DNA of 57,111 nucleotides from JAVKDP01 sp040222185 (GTDB taxonomy: Bacteria > Bacteroidota > Rhodothermia > Balneolales > Balneolaceae): contig JAVKDP010000070.1 of the NCBI GenBank assembly GCA_040222185.1, positions 1-57,111 on the forward strand, read 5' to 3'. This document shows, piece by piece, positions 1 through 8,697 of the stretch. A program made the position numbers and the translations under genes. A model generated the notes under the pieces. That model saw only the letters and a program-made list of their open reading frames with translations, was not told the origin of the DNA and searched no databases. Position 1 is the stretch's first letter. Every line of letters begins with the position of its first letter.

Positions 1-117
1 GATGTTGGTTACAAAGTAAATCCTACCGATGAGGATCTTAATATCATTGGAGGTGTAAACAAAGGTAGTGCTTGGGATAGGTGGGGATTACACTTTAGTA
101 TAGGTCAGGCTTTTTAA
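1..117 (+). CDS. C-terminal end of an outer-membrane beta-barrel protein (partial)
   Basis: Only the last 38 codons lie in the window, in frame 1, ending in TAA. The tail is rich in aromatic and polar residues and finishes WGLHFSIGQAF. A terminal phenylalanine after alternating residues is the usual C-terminal signature of outer-membrane barrels recognised by the BAM machinery. The stop overlaps the ATG of the next gene (TAATG), so the two are probably translated in a coupled way. An Omp85 protein (BamA/TamA type) directly upstream of tamB is a common arrangement and would fit, but 38 residues are too few to name the family. Confidence 0.6.
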   Translation, partial: DVGYKVNPTDEDLNIIGGVNKGSAWDRWGLHFSIGQAF

Positions 118-3100
118 TGAGTGAGAAGAATCCAAATAGCATATTCACATTGAAAAAAGGAGCTCTCCTTTTTTTAACAGGTTTCGTATGCTTGTTACTG
201 ATCGGAAGATTTCTACTAACTACCAGCTTTGTCCATGAAGTAGTAAAGAATAAAATAGAGAGTGTCGGAAATGAATCTTTAAACGGGACACTACAAATAG
301 AAAAGCTTGAAGGTGATCTATGGAGTGAGATCCTAATAACAGGAATACAAGTCATACAAACAGATACACTGTTAAAAGTAGATTCACTTTCAGCTGAATA
401 TTCAGCATGGAGTTTCTTAACTGGTAAAAATAAGATCAGCCAGGTTAGCACTACTGGCTTTTTTGCTACCATTATCCAAAGGCCAGACAGTACTTATAAC
501 TTTGAGCAATTGATAAAATCGGATGAGTCTGAACCTTCTGAACCAATACAATTTGAGATAGATCAGATCAGTATTAGAAAAAGCGGTGCTACTATTTATT
601 CGCCCGGAGTGTTACCAGATTCAGTTTTGAGCATAGACGACATTACCGCAGATGCTTCTTTCATTAACAATGAAAAGATCTTTTTTTCATTGAACAACCT
701 GAGTTTCTTAATCAAAGAAGGCAGGTTACCAGAGCCCATAAAGGTTCAGACTTCAGGCAAGCTTGAACAACAACAGGTAACTTTACAAGAATTAGTGCTG
801 GAGACCGGGAGGTCTGTTTTAAAAGCCCAAACCTCAGCAAACCTGGCAGATTCAACGATAACATCTCAGCTGGGAGCAGTTCCAATTTCTCTTGATGATT
901 TGAGCCCCTATTTAGAGAAAGAGCTTCCTGATGAAAACCTGGAAATGTCTATTTCTGTATCTGGTTCTCTACAGGATTTGAACCTGAAGCTTCATCTGAA
1001 TAGTCAATATGCCCCAAATCTTGAGGTATTGACTGGACTTGATTTATCCGAAGAGCCTACTCTAACTCAATTAAGAGTCTCAGGAGATGGTTTAGATATT
1101 GCGTATTTCACCAGCGATTCCATTCCTGCAAAGCTTGGAAGTTATGAAGTCGCACTCGATGGAGTTATCTCAGAAAATATTGGAACAGCGGAAGCGAACT
1201 GGAATTATGAGATAAAAGACGTCAGGTATGAAGACTATGGCTTAAGCTATTTTTCCGGGAATGGTACCCTGAAAGAGAATAAACTTATTGGTGACTTCGA
1301 AGTAAATTCCCGATTTAATGAACAGCTAAATGGAAAGTACACTATAACTGAACTTTCAAACTCAACACCGGAATGGCTCCTTGAATTTGACCTAACCGGG
1401 TTTGATGCTTCGAATTGGACTACAGAAAAGGACTTCTATACAAACCTGGATTTAGTTGGTAGGTTTCAGGGAAAAGGATTTGAGCTTTCAGATAACCTTT
1501 GGACGTATTCAGTTAAAAGCGGGAATTCAGGGATAACGAAACTGAGTGTATCCAATCAGGTGTTAAGCGGCTATGGAGTAAATGGAAGTATCAATGAAAA
1601 AGAACTTACCGGATCAGGCCATCTAGCTCTTGATGAAAGTCGGATAGATGTAGACTTCAATGTTGCCTCTCTCACTGGGGAGAATCCCATATTCGAGTAC
1701 TCTGTATTTACTGATGGGTTTAATTTAAGCGAAGTGAATTCATTAGAAGATTTTCCTACTTCCATTAACCTTGAGCTTAGGGGCGAAGGTGAAGGAAAAG
1801 AACTTGCTAACAGCCTGATGTCAGCTTCAGTACTCATCGATTCCAGTATTATTAACGGATCAAGGTTTGAGGAATTCAGTGCGGACCTGGGACTAGAAAA
1901 CGGGATTCTTACGATTTCAAAAGGCGTATTGAAAAGTGACATATTTGGGGGGTCTTTTAGTGGACGAAGAAACATATCCGACTTTACTGACCCTGATAAC
2001 AAACTTTCCATTAATTTTACTATCCAGAACCTGCAACCTCTTGCTCCACTTGCTAACGCAGAAATATTAAGTGCCTCCGGAGTAATTGTCGGAGATATAA
2101 CACAAGCTGCTTCAGGAGTCCTCGCTTGCGATTTACTAATAGACCTGGAAGATGTTCAATTTGATACCCTGTTTACATCTCCACGAATGTTTGGAGAGGC
2201 GAAAGCTACACTTGAGGAGTTAAAAACTTTCGATATCAACTTTGCAATAGAATCACCGGTAATTTCAAATATAACATTACAAGATATTTATTTAGAGTCC
2301 ATTGGTATAGCCAATGAAGATACGCTGTTCACAGACTTTAGTCTGGAAGTGATTGGAAGTGATCGTGGTGAACTATACCAGGAAGGATTAATAAATGTTG
2401 ACGTTTCTGAAGATCAGCTTGATCTGCAACTAAGCAAATTTGATTTCACTACGCAAGGGTCAGTTTTAAGACTGGAAAAAGAATTCAATCTCAGATTAAA
2501 GGATAAAGGAGTTGGAACCGATACACTTAAACTTAAATCTACATCAGGTGCATTTCTAAATTTCGTAATGCCCTATGCAGATAGTCTGGAGCAAAATGCA
2601 TGGGTACATGGGGAAAGTTTTGATTTCGGAGTGATACAGGAAGTAATTTTTGGTGAGCGCTTTCTGGATGGGGTTTTGTCAGGAGAAATCGAGTTCGAAA
2701 ACTCATTAGACGACTTAACTAGTATAGGGTCGCTTACACTTGACCGGATTAATTACCAGGGAATTGAAGCTGATCAACTCAGGCTTAACTTTGTAGTGGA
2801 AGATCAACGTCTTTTGGCAGATGGATTCGTTAATTGGGAAGGTGAAGATAAAATAGTGGGTAGTTTAGATGTTCCATTTATTTTGTTGGATAAAGAAGCA
2901 CTGGACGATGAGTTTTTTGACGAGCCGGTTCTTGGACACCTTACTGTAGCCCCATCTGACCTTGACAGGTTTCAGGAAGTATTGGAAAGATTTGAAATTA
3001 CACAAACTACTGGGGTTCTGGATTTTACCGGAGTTATGGCCGGGACTGCTGGTGAGCCTTCATTCGAAGGCGTAATGAAAATAGAATCCCCGGTGCTTTC

Positions 3101-4592
3101 AGGAATCCCGCTGGATTCTGTACTGACTAGTTTTACCTACGATAACGCTCAGAGCGGATTATTTATAGAAAGTGAGATTTTAAAATCAGATCAAAAAGCT
3201 GCGGAAATCGAAATCGAATATCCGGCTTCTTATGATTTTAGAAACATGGTTCTGAACCTTCCTGGAGAATATGATTCTATAAAAGTAGATTTGAAAACCA
3301 ATGACTTCAACATTGCAGCACTTAATGATTTCGTTGATCAAAACTATCTGGATAGACTCACGGGTACACTAAATGCTGATGTTCAATTCTCAGGAACTCA
3401 GGAAAACATTAAACCATCAGGTTATATAGCACTAAATGATGCAAGGGTTAACATTCCTGTAGCAGGAATAACACTGGAATACCTGACTTCAGATTTTGCG
3501 TTTATCAATGGAGGTCTTGAAGTAAGAAATATTTCAGCAAAAAGTGGTGGCGGTGATTTTAAAGCCAATGGAGACATCGAGCTAGATGGTATTTTCCCTA
3601 AAACACTAAATATTGATGCCCAGGCAAGTCAGTTCAAGTTAGCAAATACCGATGATTATAATATGGTGGTAGACCTGGATGGCAAGCTTTCGGGTCCTGC
3701 ACTAACGCCAAAAGCTACTGGCGAATTAATTATTAGAAATGGGTTTGTGTTCATTGAAAACTTTGGTGAAAAAACTATTGAGGTTGTAGAATTAGACGGA
3801 GAGAAGCGGACACCCTTTAGTCCATATGATTCACTGGAAATTGATATGGAAGTGGTGATAAATCAAAACTTCTTTGTAAGAAGCAGAGGTTATCTGAATA
3901 TGGAGGTTGAAATCGCGGGAAAAGTGGATGCACAAAAACAAACCGGTGAAGAACTAGAGTTATTTGGTTCATTCAGTGGTACGGAAGGTTATATAAGACC
4001 GCTAGGTAAACGATTTGATATGGAAGAATCCACATTTACTTTTAGCGGACCAATAGATGATCCGTACTTGTCTATCAAGAGTAAGTATATTCCGCCTACT
4101 CGCCAAAAGGGGGAATCTGTGATTCTATACTATCTAATAGAAGGTTATTTATTGGATGACGATATCTACAGTTTTGATAGTAACCCTCAGATGGAACAAT
4201 CTGATATTATTTGTTTCACTTTGTTCAACAGACCATGTTCAGCTCTTGAGTCATGGCAAAGTGTATTTGCCGGAGGTGGGAGTACTTCAGCTACTGATTT
4301 ACTTGCCGAAGTACTGCTGGACGAAGTAGAAGCTTTAGCAACCCGCGAACTTGGAGTAGATGTGGTACAGATAAATACCACAGGTTCCGGTTCTGAAAGT
4401 GGTACAGCCATCAAAACTGGTTGGTACCTAAATGAAAGCACCTTTTTTGCAATCATAAACGAGATTACAAACTCCAGCCCGAAGACCCTGTTTGTTCTGG
4501 AATATATATTATCCGAAAAAGTGGATTTAATTCTTACACAGGGTAATGACAGTCGTCAGGGAATCGATTTACGTTTCCAATACGACTATTAA
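117..4592 (+). CDS. tamB: TamB-like translocation/assembly module protein (DUF490)
   Basis: A 1491-residue AsmA/TamB-superfamily protein. Residues about 14-34 form one N-terminal membrane anchor. The next ~1000 residues are monotonous beta-repeat sequence (short strands with conserved G, D and F) expected to build the lipid-conducting periplasmic groove. The C-terminal ~440 residues carry the DUF490 signature, including LFGSFSGTEGYIRPLGKRF followed by a FSGPIDDPYL segment. Family members bridge the inner and outer membranes and act in outer-membrane protein assembly or phospholipid transport. The length is in the usual range for this phylum. Its ATG overlaps the stop of the preceding barrel gene, supporting a TamA/TamB-type partnership by inference. 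Its 3' end overlaps the convergent zinc-ribbon gene by a few bases. Confidence 0.9.
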   Translation: MSEKNPNSIFTLKKGALLFLTGFVCLLLIGRFLLTTSFVHEVVKNKIESVGNESLNGTLQIEKLEGDLWSEILITGIQVIQTDTLLKVDSLSAEYSAWSFLTGKNKISQVSTTGFFATIIQRPDSTYNFEQLIKSDESEPSEPIQFEIDQISIRKSGATIYSPGVLPDSVLSIDDITADASFINNEKIFFSLNNLSFLIKEGRLPEPIKVQTSGKLEQQQVTLQELVLETGRSVLKAQTSANLADSTITSQLGAVPISLDDLSPYLEKELPDENLEMSISVSGSLQDLNLKLHLNSQYAPNLEVLTGLDLSEEPTLTQLRVSGDGLDIAYFTSDSIPAKLGSYEVALDGVISENIGTAEANWNYEIKDVRYEDYGLSYFSGNGTLKENKLIGDFEVNSRFNEQLNGKYTITELSNSTPEWLLEFDLTGFDASNWTTEKDFYTNLDLVGRFQGKGFELSDNLWTYSVKSGNSGITKLSVSNQVLSGYGVNGSINEKELTGSGHLALDESRIDVDFNVASLTGENPIFEYSVFTDGFNLSEVNSLEDFPTSINLELRGEGEGKELANSLMSASVLIDSSIINGSRFEEFSADLGLENGILTISKGVLKSDIFGGSFSGRRNISDFTDPDNKLSINFTIQNLQPLAPLANAEILSASGVIVGDITQAASGVLACDLLIDLEDVQFDTLFTSPRMFGEAKATLEELKTFDINFAIESPVISNITLQDIYLESIGIANEDTLFTDFSLEVIGSDRGELYQEGLINVDVSEDQLDLQLSKFDFTTQGSVLRLEKEFNLRLKDKGVGTDTLKLKSTSGAFLNFVMPYADSLEQNAWVHGESFDFGVIQEVIFGERFLDGVLSGEIEFENSLDDLTSIGSLTLDRINYQGIEADQLRLNFVVEDQRLLADGFVNWEGEDKIVGSLDVPFILLDKEALDDEFFDEPVLGHLTVAPSDLDRFQEVLERFEITQTTGVLDFTGVMAGTAGEPSFEGVMKIESPVLSGIPLDSVLTSFTYDNAQSGLFIESEILKSDQKAAEIEIEYPASYDFRNMVLNLPGEYDSIKVDLKTNDFNIAALNDFVDQNYLDRLTGTLNADVQFSGTQENIKPSGYIALNDARVNIPVAGITLEYLTSDFAFINGGLEVRNISAKSGGGDFKANGDIELDGIFPKTLNIDAQASQFKLANTDDYNMVVDLDGKLSGPALTPKATGELIIRNGFVFIENFGEKTIEVVELDGEKRTPFSPYDSLEIDMEVVINQNFFVRSRGYLNMEVEIAGKVDAQKQTGEELELFGSFSGTEGYIRPLGKRFDMEESTFTFSGPIDDPYLSIKSKYIPPTRQKGESVILYYLIEGYLLDDDIYSFDSNPQMEQSDIICFTLFNRPCSALESWQSVFAGGGSTSATDLLAEVLLDEVEALATRELGVDVVQINTTGSGSESGTAIKTGWYLNESTFFAIINEITNSSPKTLFVLEYILSEKVDLILTQGNDSRQGIDLRFQYDY

Positions 4593-4783
4593 TTGAATGC
4601 GCAGTTTTCGCCCTGGCAACATTCTTGTGTGTTTATACCACATGCTGAGCATTGGCCATGACCATGTACCCATATAAGCTCAGCATGCTGCCCACAATAT
4701 AAACACCTGCGAGAAGGAATTTCCTGAACCTGCTTTACTTGCTCAGAAGTTTTTTTAGTGCTACTCTGGCTTGAGCTCATCAT
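4589..4783 (-). CDS. small zinc-ribbon protein
   Basis: A 64-residue protein with a charged, Ser/Gln/Lys-rich N-terminus and a C-terminal ribbon. CLYCG (C27, C30) and CSACG (C46, C49) form two CxxC knuckles joined by a His/Trp-rich loop, followed by a CC and one further Cys near the end. Four-cysteine ribbons like this normally bind one zinc. It starts at a doubled ATG inside the last codons of the upstream MBL-fold gene (23-base overlap, different frame), which implies translational coupling. It is too short to assign a role. A DNA, RNA or protein-binding adaptor, or a metal-handling partner of the MBL protein, are both possible. Confidence 0.65.
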   Translation of the reverse strand: MMSSSQSSTKKTSEQVKQVQEIPSRRCLYCGQHAELIWVHGHGQCSACGINTQECCQGENCAFN

Positions 4784-5666
4784 AAGCGGTATTTAAGCTG
4801 AACTCTAAGGTAAGTCCCCATCCTTTCGCTGCAAAAACCTCGAAACCTGGCAAGAGTTCAATACTGGCGATTTCTTCTTTGGTTTTACCCGCAGCAATTC
4901 CTTTTTGAGTAAATGTCAGCAGTTCTTCAAGGAAATTACTTTTTAAAAGCACATCATCTTTGGAGCCGGTAATACCATACTCCGCATTACCATGTCCAAA
5001 AATGTAGATAGCATCCGAAGGGAGGTCGTCAACAGTTTGGCGTAACACTTTTACCCAATTTTCAATTAAAGCACCGGCGCCTGGATCGATGTATGGATAG
5101 GCCCTATTGAATACTAAATCTCCCATATGGGCAATATTAGCTTTCTCAAAATAGACTACAGAATCGCCGCCAGTATGTGCTCTTCCGTAATAAGTAGCAT
5201 GTACAGTTTCATCGCCCAGGTCCTGGCTCCATTTCTCATCATATGTCATATCAGCTGTAACCTGGGCTGCTACTGTTTCAGCTCCGCGGGCTTCAGCCGC
5301 TTTCATTTGATATCCCGGGACATTTTTATGAGCTACAATATGTTTTGCATAATCTTTAAAGGCTGAGTTGCCAGCAGTATGATCACCATGATGGTGGGTG
5401 TTGATCAAGAAATCCATTTTTCGTGAGGTTTTTTCCTTTAACCCTGCAATACAGTTTGCAGCGGAGTTCGGGAATTGTGAATCTACAGCTACAAGTGCAT
5501 CATCAGAAACCAGCCAGCCAATAGTGCCACCACGCTCGGTATATACCCCAACATTTCGTCGGATATCCTTAAAATCGAGTCGTTTTGTGTTACCAAAAAA
5601 GTTTAGAGGCAGGAGAGTACCGGCTCCGGCGATGGCTGTATTTAAAAGGAAGTCACGACGATTCAT
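4761..5666 (-). CDS. Tat-exported metallo-beta-lactamase-fold hydrolase
   Basis: A 301-residue protein. The N-terminus MNRRDFLLNTAIAGAG is a twin-arginine (Tat) signal, so it should be folded with its metals before export to the periplasm. The MBL zinc motif HHHGDH sits at residues 91-96. Later GD (HMGDLVF) and GHG motifs provide the remaining ligands. Overall it resembles the periplasmic MBL hydrolases annotated as quinoprotein-relay or B3-like proteins, whose substrates are mostly unknown, so true beta-lactamase activity should not be assumed. It is followed by the overlapping small zinc-ribbon gene. No convincing Shine-Dalgarno precedes the ATG. Confidence 0.85.
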   Translation of the reverse strand: MNRRDFLLNTAIAGAGTLLPLNFFGNTKRLDFKDIRRNVGVYTERGGTIGWLVSDDALVAVDSQFPNSAANCIAGLKEKTSRKMDFLINTHHHGDHTAGNSAFKDYAKHIVAHKNVPGYQMKAAEARGAETVAAQVTADMTYDEKWSQDLGDETVHATYYGRAHTGGDSVVYFEKANIAHMGDLVFNRAYPYIDPGAGALIENWVKVLRQTVDDLPSDAIYIFGHGNAEYGITGSKDDVLLKSNFLEELLTFTQKGIAAGKTKEEIASIELLPGFEVFAAKGWGLTLEFSLNTAYDELKPE

Positions 5667-5786
5667 AATATTGGCTTTAATTGAAGTTTAATTCTTAATA
5701 AAAATAATTACGATTTACAGAATACAGTTTGGATAGTATATCTACAACAAAAAAAGTCAGTATTAGCAAAGGGCTAATTAAACGAA

Positions 5787-6158
5787 TTATTCTTCCAGGT
5801 CATCCCGGATAAGAAGCAAAATAGCAGAGTGAGGGACAATCAGGTATTTTTCACTCTCAAACTCGATTTCGAAAGCCCGGCTTTTAAGGAATATAGCGAG
5901 ATCGCCTTCTACAGCCTGTAGCCCAATATATTTAGTGTCTTCAGCTCCCTTCCAGGATTCTTCGAAATCACTGCTTGGGATTGGGTAACCTGGGCCGGTT
6001 TTCAAGATATACCCGCTTTGAATCTCTTCTTTTGCTTTTACCGAGGCAGGGAGAACCAGGCCACTTCTTGTATGAGTATCCATGTCTCTGGGCTTTATAA
6101 GAACACGGTCTCCCACTACAACAAATTTATCGATAGAATTAAGATATTCCTGGATCAC
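5787..6158 (-). CDS. GroES-like co-chaperone (Cpn10 family variant)
   Basis: The core KFVVVGDRVLIKPRD followed by SGLVLP and SGYILKTGPGYPIP matches the Cpn10/GroES fold. An ~20-residue insertion between strands and the ending IVPHSAILLLI are typical of the divergent stand-alone GroES-like proteins of Bacteroidota-type genomes. It is not next to groEL, so it is probably a paralogue and not the principal GroES. I place the start at the GTG at 6156-6158 (protein begins V/M-IQEYLNSIDKF, 123 residues). The frame stays open up to a TTG at 6236, but that extension is Cys/His-rich, unlike the family, and would intrude into the divergent promoter region. Confidence 0.75.
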   Translation of the reverse strand: MIQEYLNSIDKFVVVGDRVLIKPRDMDTHTRSGLVLPASVKAKEEIQSGYILKTGPGYPIPSSDFEESWKGAEDTKYIGLQAVEGDLAIFLKSRAFEIEFESEKYLIVPHSAILLLIRDDLEE

Positions 6159-6246
6159 GGCTTTTATTTTTTGAATAAAGATATGAATTATGAACCTTTC
6201 ACACGAGGATTCGTTGTAACCAGAAGAATAAACCAATCATTCGGAT

Positions 6247-7113
6247 ATGAAAATGACAAATAAGCTATGTGTAATTACTGGGGCTAACTCTGGTATAGGA
6301 TTTGAAACGGGAAAAGAGCTTGCCCGGCAGGGAGCATTTATAGTGATGGTCTGCAGAAACGAAGACAAGGCTCTCGAGGCGAAACAAGAAATCATGGCTG
6401 ATACCGAAGGTAGCGGAGTGGATATTATTCTATGCGATTTCTCTAGCCAGGACGATATTCGCAGAGCTGCAAAAGAGATAATCTCCAGGTATGAAAAAAT
6501 AGATCTTTTGATAAATAACCATGGTTTTGTGGCTGCTAAATACAACGAAACAATTGAGGGGCTGGAAGAAACTTTTGGAGTAAATCATATCGGTTATTTC
6601 CTTTTTACTAACCTTCTGCTAGACAACATTAAAGCTGCTGGCAAAGCCCGAATTATAAATGTAGCATCTGATGCGCACAAGTCAGGTAAATTTGATCCTG
6701 AAAACCTGCAGTTGAAAAACAACTTTAGTACCTGGAAGGCCTATGCTAATTCGAAGCTGTATAACATATTATTTACTCTAGAACTGGCAGATCGGTTAAA
6801 AGGAACAGGCGTTACAGCAAATTGTTTACATCCTGGTGTTATTAATTCAAACTTCGGAAGTAAAAGTACTACGTTGGTGAAGATATTCTGGAAGCTGGCC
6901 GCTCCTTTTATGAAATCAAACAAAGAAGGAGCACAAACAACGATTTACCTGGCTACCTCAGATGAGGTAGAAGAAGTTAACGGAGCTTATTTTAAAGATT
7001 CAAAAGTTGCAACTCCCGCAAATATTGCTTTTGATAAGGAAGCGGCTGAGTTACTTTGGGAAAAGAGCTCTGAGCTTTCCGCACAAGATGTAAACCTACA
7101 TATTGATTTATGA
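6247..7113 (+). CDS. short-chain dehydrogenase/reductase, retinol-dehydrogenase-like
   Basis: A 288-residue classical-type SDR. The cofactor motif TGANSGIG is at residues 11-18, and a CRN segment near residue 36 suggests preference for NADP(H). The NNAG structural motif appears as NNHG (90-93). The catalytic Ser (~141, in NVASDAH) and YANSK (Y166, K170) are intact. Overall it resembles the retinol dehydrogenase/WWOX-like branch, which in bacteria acts on unknown alcohols or ketones. It ends in an ATGA overlap with the VOC gene, so the pair forms a small operon. It is transcribed divergently from the GroES-like gene across a gap of under 100 bases. Confidence 0.88.
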   Translation: MKMTNKLCVITGANSGIGFETGKELARQGAFIVMVCRNEDKALEAKQEIMADTEGSGVDIILCDFSSQDDIRRAAKEIISRYEKIDLLINNHGFVAAKYNETIEGLEETFGVNHIGYFLFTNLLLDNIKAAGKARIINVASDAHKSGKFDPENLQLKNNFSTWKAYANSKLYNILFTLELADRLKGTGVTANCLHPGVINSNFGSKSTTLVKIFWKLAAPFMKSNKEGAQTTIYLATSDEVEEVNGAYFKDSKVATPANIAFDKEAAELLWEKSSELSAQDVNLHIDL

Positions 7114-7469
7114 AAAAGAAGCTTTCACACTATGCGGTTAACTTCAAGGTTCCTGATGCCGAAGCAGCAGCAGAATGGTACCGGGAAAAGCTGGGATTCG
7201 AAATTATTTTCAAATGGGGTGAGCCTGTTAACTATGTAGTAACTAACAGGGAAGAAGTGGTATCAATTCACTTTGTTACTTCAGAAAAAGAACCCATACA
7301 AAAGCAGTCGATTTATGTTTTTTGCTTCGCAGTTGATGAAGTATATGAAGAGTTAAAAGAAAAGAAGATCGATAAAATGTCGCCCATCGCGGATCAGGAT
7401 TATGGAATGAGAGATTTTGATGTATTCGATCCTTACGGAAATCAGATTACTTTTGGGACCGGGTTGTAA
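7110..7469 (+). CDS. VOC/glyoxalase-superfamily protein
   Basis: A 119-residue single-domain member of the vicinal oxygen chelate superfamily. It shows the beta-alpha-beta-beta-beta layout, with HYAVNFKVPDAEAAAEWYREK at the start and DPYGNQITF at the end, where the conserved FDPYGN turn precedes the last strand. Glyoxalase, bleomycin-resistance and dioxygenase families share this fold, so the reaction is not predictable. The start codon overlaps the stop of the SDR gene (ATGA), making co-translation likely and suggesting that both act on the same small molecule or stress. Confidence 0.82.
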   Translation: MKKKLSHYAVNFKVPDAEAAAEWYREKLGFEIIFKWGEPVNYVVTNREEVVSIHFVTSEKEPIQKQSIYVFCFAVDEVYEELKEKKIDKMSPIADQDYGMRDFDVFDPYGNQITFGTGL

Positions 7470-7560
7470 TCCTGAACATCAATTTTCAGATCAAGTAAAA
7501 AAGCATGTTTTTAAGTGGTTGGTGTACAATACATTCAAAAAGAATGCGTAAGCTGACACG

Positions 7561-7581
7561 TTATTATTATTATTATTATTA
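7561..7581. repeat. (TTA)7 trinucleotide repeat in a 5' leader
   Basis: Seven perfect tandem TTA units, followed after a short break by another TATTATTAT stretch, lie 19-40 bases upstream of the DUF2911 start. The tract is outside the coding sequence, so copy-number changes would alter leader or promoter spacing, not reading frame. Confidence 0.9.
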
Positions 7582-7599
7582 TCGAATCATATTATTATC

Positions 7600-8127
7600 A
7601 TGAAAAAAATCATATTCAGCTTCATATTATTATTTACGTTTTCACTTCAGGTTGAAGCACAACAAGTACGGCCAAGTCAAAAAGCTTCTGTTTCTCAATT
7701 TGTTGCAAACACAGAAATCAATATTAATTATAGCAGACCTGTAGCACGTGGGAGAACGCTATTTGGCGAAGAAGGAATTATCAAGTACGATAAAACCTGG
7801 ATGCCCGGCGCTAATGAAGCCTCCTATATTGAGATAGATACACCTATTCTCGTAAATGGAGAAGAACTCGATGCTGGAAAATACAGCATTTGGACTGTCC
7901 CAAATGATGGGCAGTGGGAAATTATATTTAGCACGGAATGGGATGCGTGGCATTCCAGGTATCCGGGCGAAGACAAGGATGTGCTAAGAGTTCAGGCTAC
8001 CACAAAAGAAGGGGATCACATGGAGGTAATGGCCTTCTACTTTCCTGTTGTAAGTGCAAACACAACTATACTAAACCTGCATTGGGGAAACACCATTGTA
8101 CAATTAAGTTTAGAGCTTATAGAGTAA
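7600..8127 (+). CDS. secreted DUF2911 protein
   Basis: A 175-residue protein with a clear Sec signal peptide (residues 1-20, ending VEAQ). The mature part matches the DUF2911 family: RPSQKASVSQ near the start, NYSRP followed by RTLFG, WMPGANEA, GKYSIWTVP, and a C-terminal WGNTIVQLSLE. The family is common in Bacteroidota-type genomes, periplasmic or surface-located, and has no known biochemical function. It stands as a single gene: 130 bases separate it from the VOC gene and a strong terminator follows. A TTA repeat precedes its start. Confidence 0.88.
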   Translation: MKKIIFSFILLFTFSLQVEAQQVRPSQKASVSQFVANTEININYSRPVARGRTLFGEEGIIKYDKTWMPGANEASYIEIDTPILVNGEELDAGKYSIWTVPNDGQWEIIFSTEWDAWHSRYPGEDKDVLRVQATTKEGDHMEVMAFYFPVVSANTTILNLHWGNTIVQLSLELIE

Positions 8128-8138
8128 GTTCAAAATAA

Positions 8139-8166
8139 AAAGCCAGGTAAATTATCACCTGGCTTT
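8139..8166 (+). terminator. Rho-independent-type terminator after the DUF2911 gene
   Basis: A perfect 10-bp stem, AAAGCCAGGT and ACCTGGCTTT, closes an 8-base loop 11 bases after the stop codon. Only a short T stretch follows, and the A-rich flank on the other side means it could also stop transcripts arriving from the minus strand. Confidence 0.8.
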
Positions 8167-8195
8167 CGAAAAAAGTCATCAAGAATTAATGCGGT

Positions 8196-8633
8196 TCAAT
8201 TTCCGGGACCTATTGGGCCGCCAGGACCTTCATTAGACGTGTTATTTATGTATTCTTGATAGCTGATATTTCCAGTTCTATACTCATAGAATGTAGAACC
8301 GGAAGTAGTAGTTAGGGTAAACATTACTTCCCATGTGAGCATCTGGTTATTAGAATAACGCTCAATCCAAAAGCTACTGTAGGAAACATTTATAGGTGTT
8401 CCTTGTGTGGTAGGAGTTACAGTAAATGAATTGAGTGAGCTGTATTGTCCATTAGCAACCTGTACTTGAAAGTCCAGGTTATATAAGTCACTATTTATAT
8501 AATTATTCACAAGAAATAAGACATAGTAATTGTTAATGGAATAGTTCAAAGTTTGAGTTTGTGCAGTACTCTTAATGCTAAACGCTGAAGTAAAGGCTAA
8601 AAAGAGCACTAAAGAAAGTATTTGTGTTTTCAT
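8196..8633 (-). CDS. secreted protein of unknown function
   Basis: A 145-residue protein I do not recognise. Residues 1-24 are a Sec signal peptide ending TAQ. The mature part is rich in Asn, Tyr, Ser and Thr, reads like a small beta-sandwich, and ends in a Gly/Pro stretch (EGPGGPIGPGN). No catalytic motif or cysteine is visible. It lies 64 bases downstream of the lipoprotein gene at 8698-10008, which also carries a Gly/Pro-rich segment, so the two may be co-transcribed and surface-exposed. Confidence 0.65.
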   Translation of the reverse strand: MKTQILSLVLFLAFTSAFSIKSTAQTQTLNYSINNYYVLFLVNNYINSDLYNLDFQVQVANGQYSSLNSFTVTPTTQGTPINVSYSSFWIERYSNNQMLTWEVMFTLTTTSGSTFYEYRTGNISYQEYINNTSNEGPGGPIGPGN

Positions 8634-8697
8634 CTTATCTGCCCAGATAGTTTAAGTTTTATTCTTTATAGAAGAATTCAGTTTAGTTCATTGGAAA

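Noticed and set aside
4761..5666. Calling the Tat protein a beta-lactamase antibiotic-resistance gene
   Set aside because: The MBL fold is shared by many hydrolases, and nothing besides the zinc motif points to beta-lactams.
5787..6236. Full-length GroES-like frame beginning at TTG 6236
   Set aside because: The added 26 residues contain Cys, His and Asn patches unlike family members and would reach into the divergent promoter. The GTG at 6158 gives a family-like N-terminus.
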